A stretch of 61,422 nucleotides of DNA, from NCBI GenBank assembly GCA_004214015.1, contig SGZE01000002.1, positions 1 through 61,422 of the forward strand, written 5' to 3'. Shown one piece after another: positions 51,151 through 60,247 of the stretch; within the stretch, counting starts at the first letter, position 1; every line of letters starts with the position of its first letter. Below the pieces are notes generated by a model. It ran no database searches. It saw nothing but the letters and a program-made list of their open reading frames with translations, and was not told where the DNA came from. A program made the position numbers and the translations under genes. The stretch comes from Flavobacteriales bacterium (GTDB lineage Bacteria; Bacteroidota; Bacteroidia; Flavobacteriales; Flavobacteriaceae).

Positions 51151-52418
51151 TAAATTAGTATTGAAACTGGGTTTTCGACATATTCTTTAAGAGTCTTTAA
51201 AAATAATGATCCTGTTGCACCATCGACTGTTCTGTGGTCACATGCTAGTGTAAGCTTCATAGTATTTCCTACAACAACCTCATTGTTTTTTATTATTGGC
51301 TTTTGAACTATTGCTCCTATAGAAAGAATTGCAGAATTTGGTTGATTAATAATAGAAGTGAAACTCTCAATTCCAAACATACCAAGGTTTGAAATTGTAA
51401 ATGTACTACCTTCAATTTCAGCTGGAGTTAATTTTTTATTTTTTGCACGTTCAGCAAAGTCTTTAATCTCAGAATTAATCTGCGGTAAATCTTTTGAGTT
51501 GGCAAACTTAACAATTGGAACAATTAAACCATCATCTACAGCAACTGCAACTCCAAGATGAACATGCTCATTAAAAATAATTTTGTCATCATACCATCTT
51601 GAATTAACATTAGGATGTTTGGCTAAAGATAATGATACAGCCTTTGCAATTATATCATTAAAAGAAATTTTAATATTTTGTGTTTGAATAAATTGCTTTC
51701 TAAATGAAATCATATTATCCATTTCTAGTTCAATATTTAGGTAATAATGAGGAGCTGAGAATTTAGAATCTGCAAGTCTTTTAGCAATTGCCTTTCTCAT
51801 CGTTGAGTTTTGAGTCTCATAAGATGATTCTGTTAATTGTGGGCTGGGCTGAGAAAATTGAGAGTAATTTGATGGTTTGAATGAATCAATATCCCTTTTT
51901 ATTATCCTTCCATTATCACCTGTTCCCTTAACTGAAGATATATCTATTCCCTTTTCTTTAGCTAAACTCTTAGCTAATGGTGATATAAGTATTCTATCGC
52001 TTGGTTTATTATTATTTGAAACTGGCTTTGGTTCCTCCTTGACTTCTGGCTTTGGTTCCTCCTTGACTTCTGGCTTTGGTTCCTCCTTGACTTCTGGCTT
52101 TGGTTCCTCCTTGACTTCTGGCTTTGGTTCCTCCTTAACTTTTATATCAGCATTTTTAAGAAGTGAGGAAATATCTTCACCTTTTGAACCAATAATAGCA
52201 ATTATACTATCTACAGGAGCAGTTGACCCTTCATCAATTCCAATATGAAGCAGAATACCATCATGAAATGATTCAAATTCCATAGTAGCTTTATCAGTTT
52301 CAATTTCAGCTAAAATTTCTCCTTCTTTAACTGTATCGCCTACTTTCTTAAACCATTTAGCAAGAGTTCCCTCTTCCATAGTATCACTCAATCTTGGCAT
52401 ATTTATTACTTCAGCCAT
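51150..52418 (-). CDS. pdhC: Dihydrolipoamide acetyltransferase (E2 of pyruvate dehydrogenase)
   Basis: Lipoyl motif EIETDKATMEFES; E3/E1-binding domain ISPLAKSLAKEKGIDISSVKGTGDNGRIIKRDI; catalytic ACDHRTVDGATG. Confidence 0.94.
   Translation of the reverse strand: MAEVINMPRLSDTMEEGTLAKWFKKVGDTVKEGEILAEIETDKATMEFESFHDGILLHIGIDEGSTAPVDSIIAIIGSKGEDISSLLKNADIKVKEEPKPEVKEEPKPEVKEEPKPEVKEEPKPEVKEEPKPVSNNNKPSDRILISPLAKSLAKEKGIDISSVKGTGDNGRIIKRDIDSFKPSNYSQFSQPSPQLTESSYETQNSTMRKAIAKRLADSKFSAPHYYLNIELEMDNMISFRKQFIQTQNIKISFNDIIAKAVSLSLAKHPNVNSRWYDDKIIFNEHVHLGVAVAVDDGLIVPIVKFANSKDLPQINSEIKDFAERAKNKKLTPAEIEGSTFTISNLGMFGIESFTSIINQPNSAILSIGAIVQKPIIKNNEVVVGNTMKLTLACDHRTVDGATGSLFLKTLKEYVENPVSILI
52024..52143 (-). 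repeat. 24-bp in-frame tandem repeat (4 identical units plus one diverged) coding KEEPKPEV linker of PdhC
   Basis: Plus-strand unit GGCTTTGGTTCCTCCTTGACTTCT at 52024, 52048, 52072, 52096; fifth unit at 52120 ends in ...TTAACTTTT. Confidence 0.95.
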
Positions 52419-52419
52419 A

Positions 52420-53421
52420 TTAATCTATTTTATGTTTTATAAAAGGGTAGTCCTTTTGTTCATATACTACATCATACATAACAGACTTATCTGGAAAAGG
52501 AGAAGATTCAGCAAATTCTTCACATTCTGTTATGGTTGACTTAACCTTTTTTTCGATTTTTTCTAAATCAGATTTTTTTGCATACTTTTTAGAAATAATG
52601 ATTTTTTCAACTTGAGAAATTGGATCAATTTTTCTGTATTCTTCAACTTCTTCTTTAGTTCTATATTGTTGTGCATCAGACATTGAGTGTCCTCTGTATC
52701 TATATGTTTTAATATCTAATAGTGATGGACCTTTTCCAGCTCTTGCATGCTTAACACACTCGTCAATAGCTTCAGCTACTTTTACTGGATCCATACCATC
52801 AACTGGCATTGATGGCATTTCGTATGGCTCTCCTAATTTCCAAAGGTCTGCTTGACTAGTTGTTCTTGCTACGGAAGTACCCATTGCATATCCATTATTT
52901 TCGACTATATAAATTACTGGAAGTTTCCATAAAGCTGCAAGGTTTATAGATTCATGAAAAGCACCTTGTCTTATTGCTCCATCTCCCAAAAAACATAATG
53001 TAACACTATCTCTTTTAAAATACTTATCTCCAAATGCAATTCCCGTACCTAATGGAATTTGTCCTCCAACAATACCATGACCCCCAAAAAAGTTATATTT
53101 TTTTGAAAAAATATGCATTGAACCTCCAAGGCCTCCAGATGTTCCAGTTGCTTTTCCAAATAATTCAGCCATTACAAACTTTGGATCTTCTCCAAGGCCT
53201 ATTGCGTGTACATGACTTCTGTAGGAACTTATCATTCTATCTTTCTTTGGATCTGTTGAATGAAGACATCCCGCTAGGACTGCCTCTTGGCCATTATATA
53301 AATGAAGGAAACCTCTAATTTTTTGTTGTATGTATTTTGCCGCAAGCTTATCTTCAAACTTTCTCCACAGTAGCATATTCTCGTACCAATCTAAATAAGT
53401 TTTTCCAGTAATTTTTTTCAT
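52420..53421 (-). CDS. pdhA: Pyruvate dehydrogenase E1 component subunit alpha
   Basis: GFLHLYNGQEAVLAG, YRSHVHAIGLG, GGSMHIF, LGDGAIRQGAFHESINLAALWKLPVIYIVENNGYAMGT, YRYRGHSMSD. Confidence 0.96.
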   Translation of the reverse strand: MKKITGKTYLDWYENMLLWRKFEDKLAAKYIQQKIRGFLHLYNGQEAVLAGCLHSTDPKKDRMISSYRSHVHAIGLGEDPKFVMAELFGKATGTSGGLGGSMHIFSKKYNFFGGHGIVGGQIPLGTGIAFGDKYFKRDSVTLCFLGDGAIRQGAFHESINLAALWKLPVIYIVENNGYAMGTSVARTTSQADLWKLGEPYEMPSMPVDGMDPVKVAEAIDECVKHARAGKGPSLLDIKTYRYRGHSMSDAQQYRTKEEVEEYRKIDPISQVEKIIISKKYAKKSDLEKIEKKVKSTITECEEFAESSPFPDKSVMYDVVYEQKDYPFIKHKID

Positions 53422-53456
53422 ATAAATGAGTTAAAATCAGTTATTATAACACGAAG

Positions 53457-53464
53457 CAAAAATA
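53457..53464 (-). promoter_or_regulatory. Candidate -7 element (TATTTTTG, minus strand) for pdhA-pdhC
   Basis: CAAAAATA on plus strand, 36 nt upstream of the pdhA ATG. Confidence 0.4.
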
Positions 53465-53497
53465 CTCTTTTCTTTAGTATATTGCAATAAAATTAGA

Positions 53498-54778
53498 TTG
53501 GACACAAAAAAATTACATTCATTATTCGCTTCATCTGCTGGAGTGTCCATAGATACTAGAAGAATTAGTAAAGATGAAATATATTTTTCATTGAAAGGTG
53601 ATAATTTCGATGGAAATAAATTTGCATTAGAGGCAATAAAAAAAGGAGCTAAATTCTCTGTAGTTGATGATATAAAATTAAAAAATGCAAATGATAAGAT
53701 TATATATGTTGAAGATACTTTAAAGTCTCTTCAGGAACTAAGTAATTATCATAGATCTCTTTTTGACACGAAAGTAATTGGAATTACAGGAAGTAATGGT
53801 AAAACCACAACTAAAAATTTAATTTATTCAATTCTTTCACAAAGCTATGGTGTTATTAAAACAAAAGGTAATTTAAATAACCATATAGGAGTACCTCTTT
53901 CACTTTTGGATATTAATGATGATGTTGATATTGCAGTTATAGAAATGGGTGCTAATCATATAGGTGAAATTAAAACTTTGTGTGAAATTGCAATGCCAGA
54001 CTTTGGATTAATTACTAATTATGGACATGCTCACCTTGAAGGTTTTGGAGGTTTTGAAGGAGTTGTAAAAGGAAAAAGTGAAATGTTTGACTACCTAACT
54101 CAAAATTATGGTCATATTATTTTAAATAATGATGATATTATTCAAATTGAAAATTGCAAAGGGGATCTAGCTATAACTTTTGGAGAAAAAGAAGATTCTG
54201 AATTTATTTATAAATATAAAAAAGAGGAAAATGTTCTAATAATACAGAATGATGATGACAAATATAAATGTGAAATTTATGGTGACTATAATTTCTCAAA
54301 TATTGCTGCAAGTATAACTATTGGTAAGTTTCTTGACTTATCAAGTTCCGAAATAAAGAAAGGTTTAATCTCTTTTAAAAATGATTCCAATAGATCTGAA
54401 GTAATAAATTATGGAAATAATAAATTGTATTTAGATGCATACAATGCAAATCCAACAAGCATGAAAGCTGCTATATCAAATTTTGAAAACAATATTCTAA
54501 ATAATAAAATTCTAATACTAGGAGACATGTTTGAACTTGGTGATTATTCAAGTAAAGAACATCAAAAAATTATTGATTTTATTGATAACAAAGATTATTT
54601 AAAAGTTTATTTGGTAGGAGAAAATTTCTATGATTGTCAAACTCAAAGTAATTATTTTGAGAGATTTAAATCTACTGAAGAAATGTTGAAGTCAGTTAAA
54701 CTAATTGATTTTAGTTTGACAAATATTTTGATTAAAGGCTCTAGAGGAATAGGATTAGAAAAACTAATTAAAGACTAG
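53498..54778 (+). CDS. murF: UDP-N-acetylmuramoyl-tripeptide--D-alanyl-D-alanine ligase
   Basis: GVSIDTRRISKDEIYFSLKGDNFDGN, GITGSNGKTTTKNLI, EMGANHIGEIKTL, DAYNANPTSMKAAI, LGDMFELG. TTG start. Confidence 0.93.
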   Translation: MDTKKLHSLFASSAGVSIDTRRISKDEIYFSLKGDNFDGNKFALEAIKKGAKFSVVDDIKLKNANDKIIYVEDTLKSLQELSNYHRSLFDTKVIGITGSNGKTTTKNLIYSILSQSYGVIKTKGNLNNHIGVPLSLLDINDDVDIAVIEMGANHIGEIKTLCEIAMPDFGLITNYGHAHLEGFGGFEGVVKGKSEMFDYLTQNYGHIILNNDDIIQIENCKGDLAITFGEKEDSEFIYKYKKEENVLIIQNDDDKYKCEIYGDYNFSNIAASITIGKFLDLSSSEIKKGLISFKNDSNRSEVINYGNNKLYLDAYNANPTSMKAAISNFENNILNNKILILGDMFELGDYSSKEHQKIIDFIDNKDYLKVYLVGENFYDCQTQSNYFERFKSTEEMLKSVKLIDFSLTNILIKGSRGIGLEKLIKD

Positions 54779-56660
54779 CTCCATTAATAATTTCTTCAAC
54801 TACATCTGGATTAAGAAGAGTTGATGTATCACCTAGATTTCCAAAATCATTACTTGCCACCTTCCTTAGAATTCTTCTCATAATCTTTCCAGATCTTGTT
54901 TTTGGAAGACCACTTACAATTTGAATTTTATCCGGTTTAGCAATAGGGCCAATAACTCTTCTTACTACATTTACAATTTCAGCTTTTATTGTATCATCTG
55001 AAGATTTAGAATTTATTATTACATATGCATAAATTCCTTCACCCTTAATATCATGAGGATATCCTACTACAGCTGACTCAATAACCTCTTCATGTTCATT
55101 AATAGCATTTTCGACTTCTGCTGTTCCCATTCTATGTCCAGAGACATTAATAACATCGTCAACTCTTCCAAGAATTCTTAAATATCCATCATGATCTCTT
55201 TTTACTCCATCTCCAGTAAAATACATTCCTTTATAATTTGAAAAGTACGTGTTTATACACCTTTGGTGATCTCCGTATGTTGTCCTAACAATCGATGGCC
55301 ATGGAAATTTAATACAAAGATTACCTTGAACATTATTTCCAAGCAACTCATTTCCTTCAGAATCAACTATGACAGGTAGAATTCCAGGTAAAGGAAGTGA
55401 CGCATGTGCAGGTTTGTTTGGAGTTATTCCTGCTAATGCTGATATCATTATTCCTCCTGTTTCAGTTTGCCACCAGGTATCAACCAATGGACAATTACCT
55501 TTACCAATATTATCATGATACCAATGCCACGCTTCTTCATTTATTGGCTCCCCAACAGAACCTATTACTTTTAAAGAATCTAAGGAATTATTTTTTAATG
55601 GCTCTAATCCATGAGCCTGTAGAGCTCTTATAGCAGTAGGAGCTGTATAAAATTGATTGATTTTAAATTTATCTACTATATCCCAAAATCTACTCACATT
55701 TGGAAATGTTGGAACACCTTCAAACATAACGGTGGTTGCACCACAAAGCAAAGGACCATAAACTATATATGAATGACCTGTAATCCAACCAACATCAGCT
55801 GTACACCAATAAATATCATTCTCATCATATTGAAATACATTTTGAAAGGTATAAGCTGAATATATCATGTAACCAGCAGATGAGTGAACTACACCTTTAG
55901 GTTTTCCGGTTGAACCAGATGTATAAAGTATAAATAACATATCCTCTGAATCTAATACTTCAGATTCACAGACTTTAGGTTCTTCACTTATGCAATCATG
56001 CCACCAATGATCTCTTCCATTTATCATTTCTACATTTTGTTTTGTTCTTTCTAGAACTATAACGCTCTCTATTGTTGAACATTTTTCAAGCGCTTCATCT
56101 ACAACTGGTTTGACCGGAATTGTTTTACTTCCTCTAAAATTTCCGTCTGAAGTCAAAACCATTTTTGCTTGACAGTCATTAATTCTATCAGCTAATGAAG
56201 TTGAAGAGAAGCCTGCAAAAACGACTGAATGAACAGCACCAACTCTAGCACATGCTAGCATTGCAATAGCAGCCTCAGGAACCATAGGCATATATATAAT
56301 AACCCTATCTCCTTTCTTTATTCCTTTAGCTCTTAATGCATTTGAAAATCTACAAGTCTCTTCATAAAGCTCTTTATATGTAATATGAATTGGAGACTCT
56401 GATGGGTCATTAGGTTCCCAAATAATTGCTGTTTTATCTCCCCTTTCTTTTAGATTTCTCTCAAAAATATTTTCTGTGATATTTAGCTTAGCATTTTGAA
56501 ACCAATTAATATTTACTTTTTCAAAATCCCAGTCAAGTACCTTATCCCATTTTTTTTTCCAAGTAAAAGATTCCGCAATTTCTGACCAGAATGATTCTGG
56601 ATCTTTCTCACTTAATTCATATTTTTTAAAATAATCTGAGAGGGACTTAATTCTTTGCAT
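54768..56660 (-). CDS. acs: Acetyl-CoA synthetase
   Basis: ILYTSGSTGKPKGVVHSSAGYM, WCTADVGWITGHSYIVYGPL, DTWWQTETGG, RTRSGKIMRRILRK-type C-terminus (LPKTRSGKIMRRILRK). Confidence 0.97.
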   Translation of the reverse strand: MQRIKSLSDYFKKYELSEKDPESFWSEIAESFTWKKKWDKVLDWDFEKVNINWFQNAKLNITENIFERNLKERGDKTAIIWEPNDPSESPIHITYKELYEETCRFSNALRAKGIKKGDRVIIYMPMVPEAAIAMLACARVGAVHSVVFAGFSSTSLADRINDCQAKMVLTSDGNFRGSKTIPVKPVVDEALEKCSTIESVIVLERTKQNVEMINGRDHWWHDCISEEPKVCESEVLDSEDMLFILYTSGSTGKPKGVVHSSAGYMIYSAYTFQNVFQYDENDIYWCTADVGWITGHSYIVYGPLLCGATTVMFEGVPTFPNVSRFWDIVDKFKINQFYTAPTAIRALQAHGLEPLKNNSLDSLKVIGSVGEPINEEAWHWYHDNIGKGNCPLVDTWWQTETGGIMISALAGITPNKPAHASLPLPGILPVIVDSEGNELLGNNVQGNLCIKFPWPSIVRTTYGDHQRCINTYFSNYKGMYFTGDGVKRDHDGYLRILGRVDDVINVSGHRMGTAEVENAINEHEEVIESAVVGYPHDIKGEGIYAYVIINSKSSDDTIKAEIVNVVRRVIGPIAKPDKIQIVSGLPKTRSGKIMRRILRKVASNDFGNLGDTSTLLNPDVVEEIINGASL

Positions 56661-56662
56661 AT

Positions 56663-58330
56663 CTATTTTGGATATCTTATACTTTCAACCAAAGCTTTAA
56701 TTTTTTCTGGTGTTGGTTTTGTTAATCTTGATACAATTAAAGATACAATAAAGTTAATAATCATTCCAATTGTTCCAATACCTTCAGGAGATATTCCAAA
56801 TAAATAATCCTCAGGGAGACCAATCCCTCCAAGCTGTGGTTTAAAATATAAAATATATAAAGCGGTAAATATAATACCTGTAAGCATTCCAGCAATTGCT
56901 CCTTCTTTATTCATTTTTTTATCAAAAATTCCAAGAATAATTGCAGGAAAAAAAGATGAAGCAGCTAAACCAAAAGCTAATGCAACTACTTCTGCAACAA
57001 AACCTGGCGGATTCAATCCAGCCAAACCAGCAGCTACTACAGCTACTGCAATTGAAATTCTTGCAGCCCAGAGCTCTCCTTTCTCTGATATATTTGGATT
57101 GATATTCTTTTTCAAAAGATCATGAGATATTGAAGTTGATATAACCAATAAAAGTCCTGCTGCAGTTGATAAAGCAGCAGCTAATCCACCCGCTACAATT
57201 AATCCAATAACCCATGGAGGTAAATTAGCAATCTCAGGGTTAGCTAATACCATAATATCATTATCAATTGTTAATTCATTAACCTGAGTATCTGCAACAT
57301 ATTGAATCACACCATCTCCATTCTTATCATCAAACTCAAGTAATCCAGTATTCTCCCAATTAGTAAACCAAGATGGCATATCAGCATATTTAGCATTTGA
57401 AACAGTATTTATTAAATTAACTTTTGCAAATGCAGCAACAGCAGGAGCAGTTGTATATAAAATGGATATGAATAAAAGAGCCCATCCAGCAGAAATTCTT
57501 GCATCACGTACTTTTGGAACTGTAAAGAATCTAACAATAACATGAGGAAGTCCCGCTGTACCAAACATCAGTGCTCCAGTTATAAAAAAAACATTAATTA
57601 AGGTGGTTCTATTTATATCAGTATATCTATCAAAACCTAAATCAACCGACAGTAAATTAAGTTTTTCCAAAAGATATACTCCATCCATAGTCTTACTTCC
57701 AAATCCTATTTGAGGGATTGGATTTCCAGTTGCTTGTAGTGATAGATAAATAGCAGGAACTGTAAATGCAAAAATTAATACACAATATTGCGCTACCTGT
57801 GTATAAGTAATACCTTTCATACCACCAAGAACAGCATAGAAAAAAACTATAGCAATTCCAATAATAACTCCACTATCATAAGGTATTTCAAGAAATCTTG
57901 AGAAAGCAACACCAACTCCTTTCATTTGACCAACTACGTATGTAAATGAGACAAAAATTGCACAAATCAAAGCAATTGTTCTTGCGTTTTGTGAATAATA
58001 TCTTTCACCTATAAAATCAGGAACTGTAAATTTTCCAAATTTTCTAAGATATGGTGCGAGACATAGTGCTAGAAGAACATATCCACCAGTCCACCCCATC
58101 AAATATTGAGAACCACCATATCCTAAAAATGATATTATTCCTGCCATAGAAATAAAAGATGCTGCTGACATCCAATCTGCAGCAGTAGCCATTCCATTTA
58201 ATACAGGATGTATTCCTCCTCCAGCAACATAGAATTCTTTTGTACTCTTGGCTCTTGACCATATTGCAATTCCAATGTATAGCGTAAATGTTATTCCAAC
58301 TAAAAAATATGTCCAAAATTGTGCATCCAT
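56663..58330 (-). CDS. Sodium:solute symporter, ActP/VC_2705-like (probable acetate or short organic acid uptake)
   Basis: EFYVAGGGIHPVLNGMATAADWMSAASFISMAG, SSS-family TM pattern; insertion with DKNGDGVIQY; between acs and a DUF4212 gene. Confidence 0.9.
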   Translation of the reverse strand: MDAQFWTYFLVGITFTLYIGIAIWSRAKSTKEFYVAGGGIHPVLNGMATAADWMSAASFISMAGIISFLGYGGSQYLMGWTGGYVLLALCLAPYLRKFGKFTVPDFIGERYYSQNARTIALICAIFVSFTYVVGQMKGVGVAFSRFLEIPYDSGVIIGIAIVFFYAVLGGMKGITYTQVAQYCVLIFAFTVPAIYLSLQATGNPIPQIGFGSKTMDGVYLLEKLNLLSVDLGFDRYTDINRTTLINVFFITGALMFGTAGLPHVIVRFFTVPKVRDARISAGWALLFISILYTTAPAVAAFAKVNLINTVSNAKYADMPSWFTNWENTGLLEFDDKNGDGVIQYVADTQVNELTIDNDIMVLANPEIANLPPWVIGLIVAGGLAAALSTAAGLLLVISTSISHDLLKKNINPNISEKGELWAARISIAVAVVAAGLAGLNPPGFVAEVVALAFGLAASSFFPAIILGIFDKKMNKEGAIAGMLTGIIFTALYILYFKPQLGGIGLPEDYLFGISPEGIGTIGMIINFIVSLIVSRLTKPTPEKIKALVESIRYPK

Positions 58331-58331
58331 C

Positions 58332-58574
58332 TTATTCTTCTAAATTATGTTTTTTATCAAGTTTGTTCATTAAATAAACATATATAAAAATCAATATGAC
58401 GAATATGTAAATTGATCCTTGTTGAGCAAACCAAAAACCTAAAGGAAAGCCTCCTAAATAAAAATTATTTAAACTCTCTGCAAAGAGAATTCCAAAACCA
58501 AAAGAAGAAATAAACCATACACTTAGAAGTATTCTTAAATACATAATGTTTTTTTTCCAATATTTTTCTTTCAT
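58332..58574 (-). CDS. DUF4212 small symporter subunit
   Basis: 80 aa; two TMs; FGFGILFAESLNNFYLGGFPLGFWFAQQGSIYIFVILIFIYVYLMNKLD; directly upstream of the symporter. Confidence 0.9.
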   Translation of the reverse strand: MKEKYWKKNIMYLRILLSVWFISSFGFGILFAESLNNFYLGGFPLGFWFAQQGSIYIFVILIFIYVYLMNKLDKKHNLEE

Positions 58575-58683
58575 ATTTAATTCTTTATATTAAGTGTAAT
58601 TTAAACTAAATCTTTTATAATAATACTTCATAAAATTATAAAACCCTTGGTTTTTTTAAAATAAATTCACTGCATTAATACTG

Positions 58684-59169
58684 CTATATTATAATATTTT
58701 CAGGAAACTTACCATGTCGTCTCAAATCTTCTTTTTTTAAAATCTTAAATGATTTTGATTTTGGACCGTTTTTAAGAATCTTAAATGAATCCTCAGGGAT
58801 TGATGTCAATTTTCTTTTTTTTGTATCCATAACTCCAAATGCAAGATCTAAATGAGCTAGGTGAGTTCCGTCATTATCATAAAAATTTTGAAATAAAGAG
58901 AAGAATCTTCCATCTTCACTATAACCATCTATTTCAACATTGATTTTAAATTGAACTCCCATTAAGATTTCCTTGTAGTAATGCATGTGCTCATAAAATA
59001 ATACAGGACCAATATTTAAATTCTCAAATACATCTTTATCTAGATTGATAGCTGAAAAAAAAGATACTCTTGTATCAGCAGCATATTTTATATATGCATG
59101 ATTTGCCACATGCCAATTAGGATCAAGATCAGTCCATGATGCAAAAAAAGTTTTCTCAAATTTTTTCAA
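58684..59169 (-). CDS. Acyl-CoA thioesterase (4HBT, hot-dog fold)
   Basis: SWTDLDPNWHVANHAYIKYAADTRVSFF motif. Confidence 0.82.
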   Translation of the reverse strand: MKKFEKTFFASWTDLDPNWHVANHAYIKYAADTRVSFFSAINLDKDVFENLNIGPVLFYEHMHYYKEILMGVQFKINVEIDGYSEDGRFFSLFQNFYDNDGTHLAHLDLAFGVMDTKKRKLTSIPEDSFKILKNGPKSKSFKILKKEDLRRHGKFPENIII

Positions 59170-59209
59170 TGTAATCAGTTAATAGGTTTTATCAATTTAG
59201 GTAATTAAT

Positions 59210-59707
59210 TTAAAAGAAACTTTCCCGATATCCCCAAAAAATATCAAAATAAAAAAATAAAAAACTAAGACTAATTAAAAATTTAATTACACTACCAGCA
59301 ATAACTCCAATAAATGAACCAAAGGCAGGTTTTAAAGAATTTTGAAAAGATTTATTAGTTGACATTTCTCCTAGTAGAGCTCCCATAAATGGACCTATTA
59401 TTATTCCTATTGGACCAAGAATAACTAAGGCAACAATTAGTCCCAAAGTAGTTCCAATTTGACCTGATCTAGAACCGCCAAGTTTCTTAACTCCAAGTAT
59501 TGGTATTATATAATCTAGTATACCAACAGATACTGCAACTGTGAATGTGATTAAAACAAAATTTAGATTAAACTCAACAGCTGAGGTTAAATTTAAAAGC
59601 AAAATACCTAGCCAGGAAGTAACCGGACCAGGTATTATTGGCAAAAAACTTCCTACAATTCCTATTAGGCAAAGTAGAAGTCCTGTAATAAGAAATATTA
59701 TGTCCAA
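59210..59707 (-). CDS. DUF456-family membrane protein
   Basis: Hydrophobic; LCLIGIVGSFLPIIPGPVTSWLGILLL and GIIIGPFMGALLGE repeats. Confidence 0.8.
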   Translation of the reverse strand: MDIIFLITGLLLCLIGIVGSFLPIIPGPVTSWLGILLLNLTSAVEFNLNFVLITFTVAVSVGILDYIIPILGVKKLGGSRSGQIGTTLGLIVALVILGPIGIIIGPFMGALLGEMSTNKSFQNSLKPAFGSFIGVIAGSVIKFLISLSFLFFYFDIFWGYRESFF

Positions 59708-59711
59708 CTAC

Positions 59712-60209
59712 TTAATCTTGTGGTGGAGGTGGTGGTAATTGTCTAGAATAAACAATTATCATGCTAATAACTCCATCTTTTGCTTGAAGATCAAGCATGT
59801 GAGAATTATATGAATCTACACCATCTAAAGTAGTTTTTGAATTGTGGGCAGCAATCATCCATGTTTCCCCATTATTAACCCCTACATAAGGCATACCCCA
59901 AAAAGGATTAAAAGTCGGATTAGTTTCATCGAACCAAGATTGAAGAGCCTCTAGATGAGCGTCTCTTCCTTCAACTCTACTACCATCTGAATGCCAAATA
60001 ACAAGGTCTTCAGATAATAGAGATTTTATAGTTTCCATATCCCTATCATTATGGGCATCCATAAATTTGTTGTACAAATCTGTTGTTTCAGATGGACCTG
60101 CAACAAAAGTCTCATCTCCATCTTGACCTGCCCAAAAACCTTGGCCTTCAATAACAGGAGCATCACATCCTAAAGCAAGTAATGCTAGCATTAGTATAAT
60201 TTTTTTCAT
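59712..60209 (-). CDS. NTF2/SnoaL-like lipoprotein with C-terminal penta-proline
   Basis: Lipobox ALLALGC; TTDLYNKFMDAHNDRDMETIKSLLSEDLVIWHSDG; ends RQLPPPPPQD. Confidence 0.78.
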   Translation of the reverse strand: MKKIILMLALLALGCDAPVIEGQGFWAGQDGDETFVAGPSETTDLYNKFMDAHNDRDMETIKSLLSEDLVIWHSDGSRVEGRDAHLEALQSWFDETNPTFNPFWGMPYVGVNNGETWMIAAHNSKTTLDGVDSYNSHMLDLQAKDGVISMIIVYSRQLPPPPPQD

Positions 60210-60247
60210 TTGAATATTTTTTAATTAGTTAATAAATATAAAGAAAG

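Noticed and set aside
52024-52143. Possible CRISPR-like array
   Set aside because: 24-bp units are directly abutting with no spacers and are in frame within pdhC.
51877-52248. Plus-strand ORF with GFGSSLTS repeats
   Set aside because: Antisense readout of the pdhC 24-bp tandem repeat, not a real repeat protein.
53034-55633. Plus-strand ORFs inside pdhA and acs (53034-53318, 55397-55633)
   Set aside because: Antisense to well-conserved catalytic regions; no domain signal.
58044-58316. Minus-strand ORF in a second frame of the symporter gene
   Set aside because: Alternate-frame translation (Trp/Ser/Cys-rich) of the symporter N-terminus.
58639-58653. AAAACC-CTT-GGTTTT mini hairpin between thioesterase and DUF4212 genes
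   Set aside because: Only two G-C pairs and a poor T-tract in the direction of the flanking genes; too weak to call a terminator.
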